NCBI RefSeq assembly: GCF_039566955.1
Contig: NZ_CP154796.1
Span: forward strand, 1,488,001 to 1,552,000
Length of the DNA: 64,000 nucleotides
Direction of reading: 5' to 3'
DNA from: Micromonospora sp. DSM 45708
GTDB taxonomy: Bacteria; Actinomycetota; Actinomycetes; Mycobacteriales; Micromonosporaceae
The notes beneath the pieces are model-generated. The model ran no database searches, was not told the origin of the DNA, and saw only the letters and a program-made list of their open reading frames with translations. Position 1 is the stretch's first letter, and every line of letters begins with the position of its first letter. This document shows, piece after piece, positions 1 to 9,727 of this stretch. The position numbers and the translations under genes are program-made.

Positions 1-747
1 GCACACCACGATCGCGTACGGCGGCGCGTCGTCCGGGAAGACCACCCCGGCGCCGTGGCGGACGCCGCGTACCCAGCCGTTCTTGTGCGCGATGCGGGTG
101 CCGTCGGGCAGCCCGGCGGCCAGGTCCTCGCGGTGCTCCTGAGCGACGAGCACGTCGAGCATGGCGGCGCAGCCGGCCGGTGAGGCGAGCGGGCCGGGCC
201 GGCTCGCGCCCAGCGCCAGCTCGCCGAGGAGGGCGGCCAGGTCGGCGGCGGTGACCAGGTTGTCGATGCCGGCGTCGCGGGCGGCGAAGTCCTCGATGCC
301 GCGGCCGGTGACGCTGTGCCGCGCGCCGGCCAGCCCCCACGCCTCCGCCACGGCGGCCAGCCCGACCTGGCCGATGCAGAGGTTGGTGGCCAGGTTGCTG
401 GAGCGGATGATCATGCGTTCGGCGAGCCAGCGCAGCGGCGCGGTGCCGCCGACGGCGTCCCAGACCGCCTCGTCGTTGTCGTAGTCGCGGGCGTTGGCGA
501 AGCGGGGCGCGTCGGGGTGGGCGGAGTCGAACGAGTTGTGCACCGGCACCGGCGCGTCCAGGTCGAGCCGGCCGGCCTCGGCGGCCCGGTGCAGCGCCAC
601 CAGCACGGCCACCTTCATGGTGCTCGCCGCGTAGTGGGTGGCGTCGGCCCGCCGCGTCCAGATGGGGCGGGCGCCAGGCCGCCCCACGTACGCGGAGACG
701 GTGCCGGGGACCCGGTCCAGGTGCGTGTCGAGCTCGTCCCAGATCAT
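1..747 (-). CDS. Serine hydrolase, class A beta-lactamase-like fold (3' end beyond window)
   Basis: The minus-strand frame is open from an ATG at 747 to the left edge (249 codons, no stop seen), so the C-terminus is missing. The protein has the penicillin-recognising serine hydrolase pattern: S42-T-M-K45 (SxxK nucleophile and base), an S-S-N element inside IIRSSNLATN (SDN-like), and HKNGW near the window edge in place of the usual KTG. No signal peptide is visible. Actinomycete homologues of this type are usually called serine hydrolase or class A beta-lactamase-related; beta-lactam hydrolysis is not shown, and the altered SDN and KTG boxes make a resistance role uncertain. It is divergent from the broken methyltransferase at 819. 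Confidence 0.82.
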   Translation of the reverse strand, partial: MIWDELDTHLDRVPGTVSAYVGRPGARPIWTRRADATHYAASTMKVAVLVALHRAAEAGRLDLDAPVPVHNSFDSAHPDAPRFANARDYDNDEAVWDAVGGTAPLRWLAERMIIRSSNLATNLCIGQVGLAAVAEAWGLAGARHSVTGRGIEDFAARDAGIDNLVTAADLAALLGELALGASRPGPLASPAGCAAMLDVLVAQEHREDLAAGLPDGTRIAHKNGWVRGVRHGAGVVFPDDAPPYAIVVC

Positions 748-754
748 GGGGCCG

Positions 755-760
755 ACCGTA
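755..760 (-). promoter_or_regulatory. -10 box TACGGT, probable leaderless start of the serine hydrolase
   Basis: Read on the minus strand, TACGGT is followed by 7 nt and then the ATG at 747, with no Shine-Dalgarno sequence between. That geometry places the transcription start at or beside the start codon, as in actinobacterial leaderless genes. Confidence 0.5.
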
Positions 761-806
761 GCGGATCTTCCCGGCGCGCGGGGCTGCGGTGCGGCCGGCA
801 CGGCGT

Positions 807-812
807 TAACGT
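807..812 (+). promoter_or_regulatory. -10 box TAACGT of the broken methyltransferase
   Basis: TAACGT ends 6 nt before the ATG at 819, a leaderless arrangement. It lies back to back with the serine hydrolase promoter, only about 47 bp away. Confidence 0.45.
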
Positions 813-818
813 GCCGAG

Positions 819-1102
819 ATGGCGACCGCTCTGTACGACGACATCGCGGACTGGTACGAGGAGTACGCCAGGGACACCTCCGGCCCGTACATGGACCGGG
901 TCCGGTCGGTGCTCGCGGAGCTGCTGGGCCGGGGCCCCGGGCGGTGCCTGGACCTGTGCTGGCGGCGCTCACCGAGGCGGCCCGGGTGCTGCCGCCGGGC
1001 GGCCGGCTGGTGCACGTCGGCGTGCACCCGTGCTTCGTCGGCGCGTTCGCCGACCGGTCCGAGCCGGAGCGCGTCGTGACTGACCATCCACCCGGGCGCG
1101 CT
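819..1102 (+). pseudogene. SAM-dependent methyltransferase remnant (internal deletion and truncated end)
   Basis: From the ATG at 819 the frame reads like the N-terminus of a class I methyltransferase (MATALYDDIADWYEEYARD..., then CLDLC where the glycine-rich SAM loop should begin). At about 953-960 it jumps into another frame, which continues in family style with a post-core segment (LTEAARVLPPGGRLVHVGVH, then ERVVTDHPPG). The SAM-binding core between these parts is missing and the junction is out of frame, so this is a deletion pseudogene. The second part then runs directly into the long palindrome at 1104 and the normal C-terminus is absent. The promoter-like -10 box is still present. Confidence 0.75.
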
Positions 1103-1103
1103 G

Positions 1104-1155
1104 ATTCACGGAAAGAGTGGCCATCCCCCGGGGAATGGCCACTCTTTCCGTGAAT
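1104..1155. repeat. Long palindrome, copy A of the TTCACGGAAA family
   Basis: Perfect 21-bp arms (1104-1124 and 1135-1155) enclose a 10-nt loop; the outer part of each arm carries TTCACGGAAAGAGTGGCC or its complement. It ends 9 bp from the typA stop codon and abuts the truncated methyltransferase, so it sits in a convergent gap and could end both transcripts. No T-run follows on either side. Three further copies occur at 25342, 32638 and 53754. Confidence 0.85.
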
Positions 1156-1164
1156 GTGCGGGGG

Positions 1165-3033
<1,869 letters not shown>

Positions 3034-3163
3034 ACCCTCCATACTCCTGTCTGCGGTTGCCGGGGCACGCCTCGGGGTCACCCCGAGATGGCCCGGATCT
3101 GTGTCGAAAGTGCTGGGCCGACCGTTCCAGCCACTGGCATGCTGGCTCCGTGCGGGGTGCCGA

Positions 3164-4630
3164 ATGCCTGATCTGCTGAACTGGCTGCAAGGGCTGCCGC
3201 CCCTGCTCATCTACCTGGTCGCCGCGCTGATCGTCGCGGGGGAGACCGCGGTGATCTTCGGGCTGCTGGTGCCGGGCGAGGCGACCCTGCTGCTGGTCGG
3301 CTTCCTAGCGTACGCGGGGACGCTACGGCTCGCCCCCGCGCTGGCGGCGATGACGGCCGCCGCCGTGATCGGAGACACACTCGCCTACCGTGCCGGCCGG
3401 CGTCACGGGCCGCGGTTGCGCGCCTCCGGGCTCGGTGCCCGGATCGGACCGCACCGGTGGCGGCGCGCCGAGGAGCTGTCGGACCGGCTGGGCGGGCGCG
3501 GCATGATGGCCGCGCGCTGGGTCGCGTTCGCCCGCACGCTGGCGCCCCGGCTGGCCGGCGGCGCCGGGATGTCGTACCGGCGGTTCGCGCCGTGGAACCT
3601 GGCCGGGGTGGTGAGCTGGGTCGGCGCCTCGGTGCTGGCCGGTTACCTGGCCGGTGAGTCGTACCAGCGGGTGTCGGACCTGCTCGGTCGCGCCACCGGC
3701 GCGGTGCTGGTGTTGCTGCTGTGCCTGCTCGGCGTGGTGCTGGCCGGTCGCTGGCTCGGGCGTAACCCGGACCCGGCCCGGGCGTTGGCGGCCCGCGCCG
3801 CCGCGCTGCCGCCGCTGCGCTGGCTCCGGTCCCGGTACGGGGTGTTGTTCTTCCTGCTCGGCATGCGCGTGGGCCCGGTCGGCGCGCTGCTGGTCAACCT
3901 GGCGTTCGGGCTGGCGCTGCTGTTCGCCGCCGGCCTGGCGGTGGCCGCCCTGCTGACGGCGGTGGTCCGGCACAGCGGGCTCGGGGTCCTCGACGGGCTG
4001 GTCGGCGACTGGTTCGCCGCCCGGCGTACCCGGGGGGTGGCGGACGCGGCGCTGGCCGTCGTCTCGGTGCTGCGCGGCTGGGTGCTGATCACCGCGGTGG
4101 CCCTGGTGGCGGCGGTGGTGGCCCGGCGGCACCGGCCGTGGCGGGCGGACCTGCTCGGGGTGGTCGGCACGGTCGGTGCGGCGGTTCCGCTGGTGTTGCT
4201 GGTGGGGGTGGTCGACCTGACCGGTCCGGGCGTTCCGGACCGGGTCCGTGACCTGTTCCCCGGCCAGAACGCGGTGGTGACGGCGAGTTTCGGCACGCTG
4301 GCCTGGCTGCTGGCGCGCGGGGCGCGCTGGCCGGTCGGGGCGGCGGTCTGGACGGCCGCCTCGGCCGGTGTGGTCGCGGTCACCGGCGCGCGGCTCTACC
4401 TGGGGTGGAGCACGGCCAGTGGCACCGCCTCGTCGGTGCTGCTGGGCGCCGCCTGGACCGCCGTCTTCGTGATCGCCTGGTCGACCCGGAACCGGGCGGC
4501 GAGCGGGGCCGGCCGGCCGGGCGCGGCGGACGGCGGCCCGCCCGGACCGGAACCGGGGGAGGGGCCGCCCCGGCCCCCAGCGCCCCGGCCGGCGTCGCGG
4601 GGGCCCCGGACCCCCGTCGATCCCTGCTAG
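3164..4630 (+). CDS. DedA-family membrane protein fused to a PAP2-like domain lacking catalytic histidines
   Basis: Encodes 488 aa. Residues about 1-200 form a DedA/SNARE-associated domain ([11 protein letters not shown] early, then [15 protein letters not shown] and YRRFAPWN), the family implicated in lipid flipping and membrane homeostasis. Residues about 225-455 are multi-span and match the layout of a PAP2 phosphatase, but the expected PSGH is replaced by PGQNAV and the SRxYLGxHWxxD motif reads [12 protein letters not shown], so both catalytic histidines appear to be gone. The C-terminus is a Pro/Gly-rich tail. The ATG at 3164 starts where the DedA homology begins. The gene is divergent from typA. 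A transport or scaffold role is more likely than phosphatase activity. Confidence 0.85.
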   Translation: MPDLLNWLQGLPPLLIYLVAALIVAGETAVIFGLLVPGEATLLLVGFLAYAGTLRLAPALAAMTAAAVIGDTLAYRAGRRHGPRLRASGLGARIGPHRWRRAEELSDRLGGRGMMAARWVAFARTLAPRLAGGAGMSYRRFAPWNLAGVVSWVGASVLAGYLAGESYQRVSDLLGRATGAVLVLLLCLLGVVLAGRWLGRNPDPARALAARAAALPPLRWLRSRYGVLFFLLGMRVGPVGALLVNLAFGLALLFAAGLAVAALLTAVVRHSGLGVLDGLVGDWFAARRTRGVADAALAVVSVLRGWVLITAVALVAAVVARRHRPWRADLLGVVGTVGAAVPLVLLVGVVDLTGPGVPDRVRDLFPGQNAVVTASFGTLAWLLARGARWPVGAAVWTAASAGVVAVTGARLYLGWSTASGTASSVLLGAAWTAVFVIAWSTRNRAASGAGRPGAADGGPPGPEPGEGPPRPPAPRPASRGPRTPVDPC

Positions 4631-4663
4631 GGTGCGCCGAACGGGGGACCACGGGGAGGTTCG

Positions 4664-5539
4664 ATGCGGCGAGGAGTCGGCCGGTGGGCCGCGGCTGCGG
4701 TGGTGGCACTGCTGGCGGCCGGCACGGTGAGCGGATGCGGCGGCGAGGAACGCCCGGTCCGTGAGGTGGCGGCGGAGCTGCCCACGGCGGCGGCTCCGGC
4801 CGAGGAGCCGGCGGAGGCGCCGGCCGACGCGCCGAGCGAGGCGCCGCCGGCGGTCGAGGCGATCGGCGGCAGGCCCAGCCCCAGCGCGAAGGCGAGCGTG
4901 AAGCCGCGGCCGAAGCCGACCCGCACGTCCACGGCGCCGCTGGCCCGGCCGAAGCCGCCGACCGAGACCCGGGTCCCGCCGGCCCCGCCGAAGCCGCCGG
5001 CCAGCGGCTGCAAGGCGACCTACCGGGGCACCCAGGCGAGCCGCAGCGAGGTCAAGAAGGCGCTCGCCGACGCCGCCGCGCGCACCTACTGGCCCACCTC
5101 CGCGCCGGACATCCGCGTCCCGTCGGCGCTGATGAAGGCCACCGCCTGGCAGGAGAGCGGCTGGCAGTCCAACATCTACGCCTGTGACACCGGCGTCGGG
5201 CTGATGCAGGTCATGCCGGCCACCGCGGAGTGGATGAACCAGCGGTTCGAGCAGTCGTACGACATCGACGACTACCGGGACAACGCCTACCTGGGCGGCA
5301 CCTACCTGGCCTGGCTGACCAAGTACATCGGCGACATGTACTTCGAGTCGGACTACCGCCTCGACGCCTCGCTGTGCACCACCGAGCTGAATTCCTGCCT
5401 GCTCAACGCCGTGATCTCGGCGTACAACTACGGGCACGCCGCGGTGGCCCGGGAGGGGAAGCCGCTGGCGATCCCCAACCCGCAGTACGTCTACAACGTC
5501 CGCGAGCTGATGACCAGCTGCGAGTGCCTCGGCTTCTGA
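4664..5539 (+). CDS. Lytic transglycosylase-like (SLT fold) lipoprotein
   Basis: Encodes 291 aa. A signal peptide ends in a lipobox-like VSGC with Cys25, followed by a Pro/Ala/Glu- and Pro/Lys-rich linker to about residue 110. The C-terminal domain carries the lysozyme-like SLT signature: ATAWQESGWQSNIYA supplies the candidate catalytic Glu, followed by GVGLMQVMPAT and later NAVISAYNYGHAAV. It probably cleaves peptidoglycan outside the membrane. GGGGAGG precedes the ATG at 4664. It starts 33 bp after the DedA fusion gene and is probably co-transcribed with it. Several cysteines in the domain (for example YACDTG and TSCECLGF) suggest disulphides. Confidence 0.88.
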   Translation: MRRGVGRWAAAAVVALLAAGTVSGCGGEERPVREVAAELPTAAAPAEEPAEAPADAPSEAPPAVEAIGGRPSPSAKASVKPRPKPTRTSTAPLARPKPPTETRVPPAPPKPPASGCKATYRGTQASRSEVKKALADAAARTYWPTSAPDIRVPSALMKATAWQESGWQSNIYACDTGVGLMQVMPATAEWMNQRFEQSYDIDDYRDNAYLGGTYLAWLTKYIGDMYFESDYRLDASLCTTELNSCLLNAVISAYNYGHAAVAREGKPLAIPNPQYVYNVRELMTSCECLGF

Positions 5540-5550
5540 CCGGCCCGCTC

Positions 5551-5585
5551 CGGCCGGGCGTCGGCGTGCCGCTGACGCCCGGCCG
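5551..5585. terminator. Bidirectional hairpin between convergent genes
   Basis: Perfect 12-bp stem (CGGCCGGGCGTC paired with 5574-5585) with an 11-nt loop, lying between the stops of the transglycosylase and the MmpL exporter. There is no U-tract, as is common in actinomycetes. Confidence 0.7.
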
Positions 5586-5590
5586 ACGGG

Positions 5591-7726
5591 TCAGTCCCGC
5601 GCGGTGACCGGCTCGGCCGGTGCGTCGGCCGCCTCGGTGGGCGCGTCGGGGTCGCGGGTGATCCGCCCGGGCCACCAGAACCGGTCGCCGAGCAGGAACG
5701 CCAGCGCCGGCACCAGCACGGTACGGACCAGCAGCGTGTCCAGCAGCACGCCGATGCAGACGATGATCCCGATCTGGGTGAGCGTGATCAGCGGGAGCAC
5801 GCCGAGCACCGCGAAGACCGCGGCCAGCAGCACTCCGGCGCTGGTGATGACGCCGCCGGTGACCCGCAGCGCGGACAGCATCCCGTCGCGGGTCCCGGCC
5901 CGGCGGGCGTCCTCCCGGGCCCGGGTGACCAGGAAGATGTTGTAGTCCACGCCGAGCGCGACCAGGAACACGAACGCCAGCAGCAGCACGCCGCTGTCCA
6001 GCGCCGGGAAGCCCAGCACGTGGTCGAAGAGCAGCCAGGCGGCGCCGAGGCTGGCGAAGAACGACGCGATCACGGTCAGCACCAGCAGCAGCGGGGCCAG
6101 CAGGCCACGCAGCAGCAGCACCAGCACGGCGCCGACCAGCAGCAGGATGATCGGCAGGATCAGCCGCAGGTCCCGCGTGTTGGCCTGGTCGGAGTCGTAG
6201 GTGGCGGCGACCGTGCCGCCGACCAGCGCGCCGTCGGGGGCGTCCGCCCCGGCGACGGTGGGTGGCGCGGAGTCGGGCACGGCGGCGACCGCGTCGCGCA
6301 GCGCCGTCACGGCCCGGTCGGAGTCGGCGGTGCCGGGCTCGGCGGTGAGCACCACGTCGACCTGGGCGACCCGGTCCCCGGCGAGGCCGGGCCGGGCCGA
6401 GGCCACGCCGTCGACCGCGCCGGCGGCGGCGAGCACCGCGGGTGCCGCCTGCGGGTTGGTGAGCACCGCGACGGGCTGGGTGCTGCCGGCCGGGAAGGCG
6501 CGTGCGAGCGTCTCCGCGCCGGCGACCGCCTCGGGCCGCTCCCGGAACTGCTCGGTCTCGGACAGGCCGGTGCGGATGCCCAGCCCGCCGAGCGCGAGGC
6601 CGACGAGCAGCAGGGTGGCCAGCACCGCGACCGGCAGTGGCCGGCGGACGACCAGCTCGCCGAGGCGGCCCCAGAGCCGGCCCTCCCGGGCGGCGCTGCC
6701 GACGCGCGGGACGAACGGCCAGAACAGGCCCCGGCCGAACAGCACCAGCGCGGCGGGGAGCACGAACAGGGCGGAGAACATGGCGAACACCACACCGATC
6801 GCGCACGCCACCGCGAGCGCCCGGTTGGTCTCCTGCTCGGACAGCAGCAGCGTGAGCACGCCGAGGACGACGGTGCCGCCGCTGGCCAGGATCGGCTCGG
6901 CGGTGCGGCGCAGCGCGGCCCGCATGGCGGTGAACCGGTTCTCCTCGCGGCGCAGCTCCTCCCGGTAGCGGGCGATGAGCAGCAGGGCGTAGTCGGTCGC
7001 GGCGCCGAAGACCAGCACGCTGGCGATGCCGGTGACCTGGCCGCTGGGCAGGTAGATCCCCAGCGCGGGTACGACGGTCTCGACCGTGCGCAGGGTGAGC
7101 TGTTCGGTGGCGGCCACCACGAGCAGCGGCACGAGCCACAGGAACGGGCTGCGGTAGGTGATCAGCAGCAGCAGTGCCACGACGGCGGCGGTGACCAGCA
7201 GCAGCGTGGTGTCGGCGCCCTGGAAGACCTTGCTCAGGTCGGCGGTGAAGGCGGGGCCGCCGGTGACCTCGACGGTCAGGTCGTCGGGCAGGTCTGCCAC
7301 GGCGTCCCGTACCTTGCCCACCTCGTCGACCACGGCCTGCTGGTCGCCAGCGGTGGACAGCGGCACGGCGACCAGCGCCACGGTGCCGTCGGGGGAGAGC
7401 TGGGCGGGGGCGACCCGGCCGCTGACGGCGAGCGGGCCCAGTTCGCCGGCGGCGGCGTCCAGCGCGGACCGGTCGGACGCGCTGAGCGGAGCCCGGTCGG
7501 CGCGGCTGACCACGACCAGCGCGGGTTGGGTGTCCCGCGACGGCAACTGGTCCTGGAGCCGCTCGACCTGGGTCGACTGCCACTCGACGGACAGGCCGGT
7601 GGCGGAGACCGGTTCGGGGTTGTCCGGTCGGGGTAGCCCGAAGATCACCGCGCCGACGACGAGTGCGGCGGCCACGGTGAGCCAGGCGGCCAGCCGGCCC
7701 CGGGCGACACGGGTGAACAGTGACAT
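5591..7726 (-). CDS. MMPL/RND-family membrane exporter
   Basis: Encodes 711 aa. There is one N-terminal transmembrane helix, a large extracytoplasmic loop (about 35-185), a cluster of five to six helices including GAATDYALLLIARYREEL (the MMPL functional motif with its Asp), a second extracytoplasmic domain (about 385-520) and a second helix cluster containing ALGVDYNIFLVTRAREDA. This is the usual two-fold repeat of MmpL-like proton-driven lipid or drug exporters. The ATG at 7726 is preceded by GAGGG. It is transcribed divergently from the MarR gene, which probably represses it. The substrate is unknown. Confidence 0.93.
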   Translation of the reverse strand: MSLFTRVARGRLAAWLTVAAALVVGAVIFGLPRPDNPEPVSATGLSVEWQSTQVERLQDQLPSRDTQPALVVVSRADRAPLSASDRSALDAAAGELGPLAVSGRVAPAQLSPDGTVALVAVPLSTAGDQQAVVDEVGKVRDAVADLPDDLTVEVTGGPAFTADLSKVFQGADTTLLLVTAAVVALLLLITYRSPFLWLVPLLVVAATEQLTLRTVETVVPALGIYLPSGQVTGIASVLVFGAATDYALLLIARYREELRREENRFTAMRAALRRTAEPILASGGTVVLGVLTLLLSEQETNRALAVACAIGVVFAMFSALFVLPAALVLFGRGLFWPFVPRVGSAAREGRLWGRLGELVVRRPLPVAVLATLLLVGLALGGLGIRTGLSETEQFRERPEAVAGAETLARAFPAGSTQPVAVLTNPQAAPAVLAAAGAVDGVASARPGLAGDRVAQVDVVLTAEPGTADSDRAVTALRDAVAAVPDSAPPTVAGADAPDGALVGGTVAATYDSDQANTRDLRLILPIILLLVGAVLVLLLRGLLAPLLLVLTVIASFFASLGAAWLLFDHVLGFPALDSGVLLLAFVFLVALGVDYNIFLVTRAREDARRAGTRDGMLSALRVTGGVITSAGVLLAAVFAVLGVLPLITLTQIGIIVCIGVLLDTLLVRTVLVPALAFLLGDRFWWPGRITRDPDAPTEAADAPAEPVTARD

Positions 7727-7840
7727 CGGATGCCCTCATGATCCTGCTGGGTGATTCTCGCCAGCCGAGTATCTTGATGAGCGAGATTATCCGGCGAGGC
7801 TCTATGCTGCAAGCCGGACCGAAGGGGATGGCGGCGAGCG
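7727..7840. promoter_or_regulatory. Divergent promoter region of the MmpL exporter and MarR gene
   Basis: The 114-bp gap is less GC-rich than its surroundings. It contains ATCTTGATGAGCGAGAT (7771-7787), an imperfect inverted repeat with ATCT/AGAT ends resembling known MarR operators, and a TATGCT -10-like box at 7802-7807 facing the MarR gene. Autoregulation and control of the exporter are inferred. Confidence 0.5.
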
Positions 7841-8371
7841 GTGACGGGGCACGGCATGTACCGGCGACGGAACGACCCACGTGGACGCATGGCCGCGGAG
7901 ATCACCAACGACCTGCGTCGTTACTCGATGGACGCGCAGCACGTCGGGCATGCGTTCGCCGGGCTGCACGGGTTGAACCCCACCGATCTCCAGGCGCTGA
8001 TCGCGGTGATGGAGGCCGAGCTGGTGGGCGAGCCGATCACCCCCGGCCGGCTCGGCGAGGTGCTCAACCTCTCCTCCGGTTCGGTGACCGCGCTGGTCGA
8101 CCGCCTGGAGCGCGCGGGCCACATCCGGCGCGACCGGGACACCACCGACCGCCGCAAGATCCTGCTGCACTACGCCGATCGCGGCGCGACGCTGGCGCAG
8201 AGCTTCTTCGGCCCGCTGGGCCGGCGCACCGACGAGGTGATGGACCGGTTCACCGACGACGAGCTGGCGGTGGTGCACCGGTTCATGGGCGAGATGGTGC
8301 ACAGCATGCGGGCGCACCGCGACGAGGTGCGCGCCGCCCGCGCCGCCACCGAACCGCCCGGCGACCGCTGA
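7841..8371 (+). CDS. MarR-family transcriptional regulator
   Basis: Encodes 176 aa with a GTG start. A winged-helix core spans about residues 40-125, with the recognition region LGEVLNLSSGSVTALVDRLE and the wing HIRRDRDTTDRRKILLHY, typical of MarR. Long flanking helices would form the dimer interface. It lies head to head with the MmpL exporter, a common MarR-exporter arrangement. The start is uncertain: GTG 7841 gives the longest form, and an ATG at 7856 is in frame. Its stop precedes the GTG of the hydrolase remnant by 2 nt, suggesting an original two-gene operon. Confidence 0.9.
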   Translation: MTGHGMYRRRNDPRGRMAAEITNDLRRYSMDAQHVGHAFAGLHGLNPTDLQALIAVMEAELVGEPITPGRLGEVLNLSSGSVTALVDRLERAGHIRRDRDTTDRRKILLHYADRGATLAQSFFGPLGRRTDEVMDRFTDDELAVVHRFMGEMVHSMRAHRDEVRAARAATEPPGDR

Positions 8372-8373
8372 CC

Positions 8374-8470
8374 GTGCGGCTCGTCACCCGGCTCGCCGCG
8401 GCGGCGCTGCGGCTGCCCGCCGCCCGGGCCGGCCGGATCGCCGTCACCCGGGAGGTCCCGGTGCGGGTCC
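8374..8470 (+). pseudogene. Truncated N-terminus of a probable CocE/NonD (S15-type) hydrolase
   Basis: A GTG right after the MarR stop opens a frame reading VRLVTRLAAAALRLPAARAG and then RIAVTREVPVRV, which resembles the start of X-Pro dipeptidyl-peptidase/CocE-type hydrolases (LPPA...VTRDVPVPMRDG). After about 8470 the similarity, the composition and the coding character all stop. Nothing of the alpha/beta-hydrolase core remains. The family call rests on about 35 residues recalled by pattern and is tentative. Confidence 0.45.
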
Positions 8471-8751
8471 GCCATCCGGCACTTCTGTTACGCTCCGTGC
8501 TTGCTGGCGAATGGTCTGCTGGCTCCCGAGCATTCCTCGGCTCTCGTGCCGCCGCTCGTGTCAGCACCGTCCATCACGGACCGATAGTTTCAGATGAAGC
8601 GTCTGACCTGGGATTATTGCCTCAAGGGGGCTAATCTCTGAACGGGGAAGGCGCCTTGTTGCTGCCGTGACCCGAGGCTGTTCCGGGACGCCGTCCTTCA
8701 CTGTCGGTGATGGCTGTGCCTGGTCGGCCCTTGGCGGAAAGGAGGCTGGCC
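8471..8751 (+). promoter_or_regulatory. Lower-GC junction and promoter region upstream of the orphan gene
   Basis: Composition drops sharply after 8470. The stretch is non-coding as far as I can see. TAATCT at 8632-8637 is a good -10 candidate for the gene at 8752; no convincing -35 box is visible. AAAGGAGG lies just before the start codon and decides the start. The abrupt change right after a truncated gene looks like an insertion boundary. Confidence 0.5.
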
Positions 8752-9633
8752 ATGACGGTCGCACCCGCGAACCTGTTGGCCGTCCGCGACCTGTTGCTCA
8801 CCTACCTCACCGGCCTCGGCCCGTCCGAGGTCGGCATCGTCGGCGATTCGCACCACATCGGCGGCTATCACTGCGGCTCCGATCGGGTGGTGCCCGGCGA
8901 CTACTCGGTGGTGGAGTCCGTCCGTGACTCCTCCGGGCTCACCCTCAATGCGTCCGGGATGGACGTCGGCTTGTTCTCGGTCCGCTCCGGAGGCATGACC
9001 CACAACCTGCGGAGCTTCTCCACCTGGTTCGTGGCGCAATGCGTCGCCGACGCGCCCGACACCCGGGACGTCAGGGAGATCATCTATTCCCCGGACGGCA
9101 TCGCCGTCAGGCGTTGGGACCGGCTGGGTCGGCGTACCACCGGCGACATCAGCCATCTGACACACACCCACTTCAGCTTCTTCCGTGACTCGACCAAGGC
9201 GGAGCGGGACCAGACCCCCCTGTTTCGCCGCTACCTCACCGCGATCGGCTTGATCACTCCACCGCATCAGGAGAACGGCATGGAACAGAACGACAGGCTC
9301 GTGGAGAACACCGGCTCCCCCTCTCGCACGGTCGGCAACGTGTTGGCCGACCTGCAGAACCTTCGCAACTGGCTCATCTCGCCGGTCGGTACGACCGGTC
9401 TGGTCACCCCGCCGATGGCGAACTCGCCGCTGCAGTTGCTGCTGACCATGGCACGGAACTGGCACGGGGCGGCCGCACCGACGAACGCCCAGGGTGTCGA
9501 CGGCGGCTCCGCCACGCCGCAGGCCGTCAGCGACGTGCTCGCCGGTCTGCCGGCGGAGACGATTGCCGCGGCCATCCCGCAGCAGGTCGCCAAGGACGTC
9601 GCCGACGAGCTGTCCCGGCGGCTCACCGCCTGA
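8752..9633 (+). CDS. Orphan protein with a putative M15-like metal site (phage-type domain)
   Basis: Encodes 293 aa, starting at ATG 8752 behind AAAGGAGG. I do not recognise a characterised family. The first 165 residues hold a pattern I associate with proteins from actinophages and actinomycetes: GDSHHIGGYHCGSD (H40), DYSVVESVRDSSGL, SGMDVG (D71) and SHLTHTHFSFFRDS (H138, H140). H-x-G...D...H-x-H is reminiscent of M15-type zinc peptidases and could bind metal; this is inference. Residues about 175-293 look like a separate, less conserved region. There is no signal peptide. The flanks have lower GC and the neighbour upstream is truncated, so acquisition is likely. Confidence 0.7.
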   Translation: MTVAPANLLAVRDLLLTYLTGLGPSEVGIVGDSHHIGGYHCGSDRVVPGDYSVVESVRDSSGLTLNASGMDVGLFSVRSGGMTHNLRSFSTWFVAQCVADAPDTRDVREIIYSPDGIAVRRWDRLGRRTTGDISHLTHTHFSFFRDSTKAERDQTPLFRRYLTAIGLITPPHQENGMEQNDRLVENTGSPSRTVGNVLADLQNLRNWLISPVGTTGLVTPPMANSPLQLLLTMARNWHGAAAPTNAQGVDGGSATPQAVSDVLAGLPAETIAAAIPQQVAKDVADELSRRLTA

Positions 9634-9681
9634 CCCGTCCGCGCCGCGACGACTGCCGCGTCGCGGCGCCGGGGCATTCAA

Positions 9682-9714
9682 CAACAGGTGTTGCGCAATA
9701 ACTCTTGCTAATGT
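9682..9714 (+). promoter_or_regulatory. Operator/promoter candidate of the ArsR-type regulator
   Basis: The segment contains CAAC-N4-GTTG (9682-9693), the perfect palindrome TTGCGCAA (9691-9698) and GCAA-N6-TTGC (9695-9708), followed at once by a -10-like TAATGT (9709-9714), 13 nt before the ATG. Nested inverted repeats overlapping a -10 box fit autorepression by the ArsR-type protein. Confidence 0.5.
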
Positions 9715-9727
9715 CAGACTCGGCCGC

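Noticed and set aside
3323..5437. A 704-codon minus-strand frame opposite the DedA fusion and transglycosylase
   Set aside because: Low-complexity Arg/Gly/Pro translation opposite two well-supported genes.
5403..7880. An 825-codon minus-strand frame overlapping the MmpL exporter in another frame
   Set aside because: The translation is almost pure Arg/Ala/Gly/Pro; the exporter frame has real membrane helices.
7720..8634. A 304-codon plus-strand frame overlapping the MarR gene in another frame
   Set aside because: Most of it is a shadow of marR; only the short stretch from 8374 to about 8470 looks like former coding sequence and is listed as a remnant.
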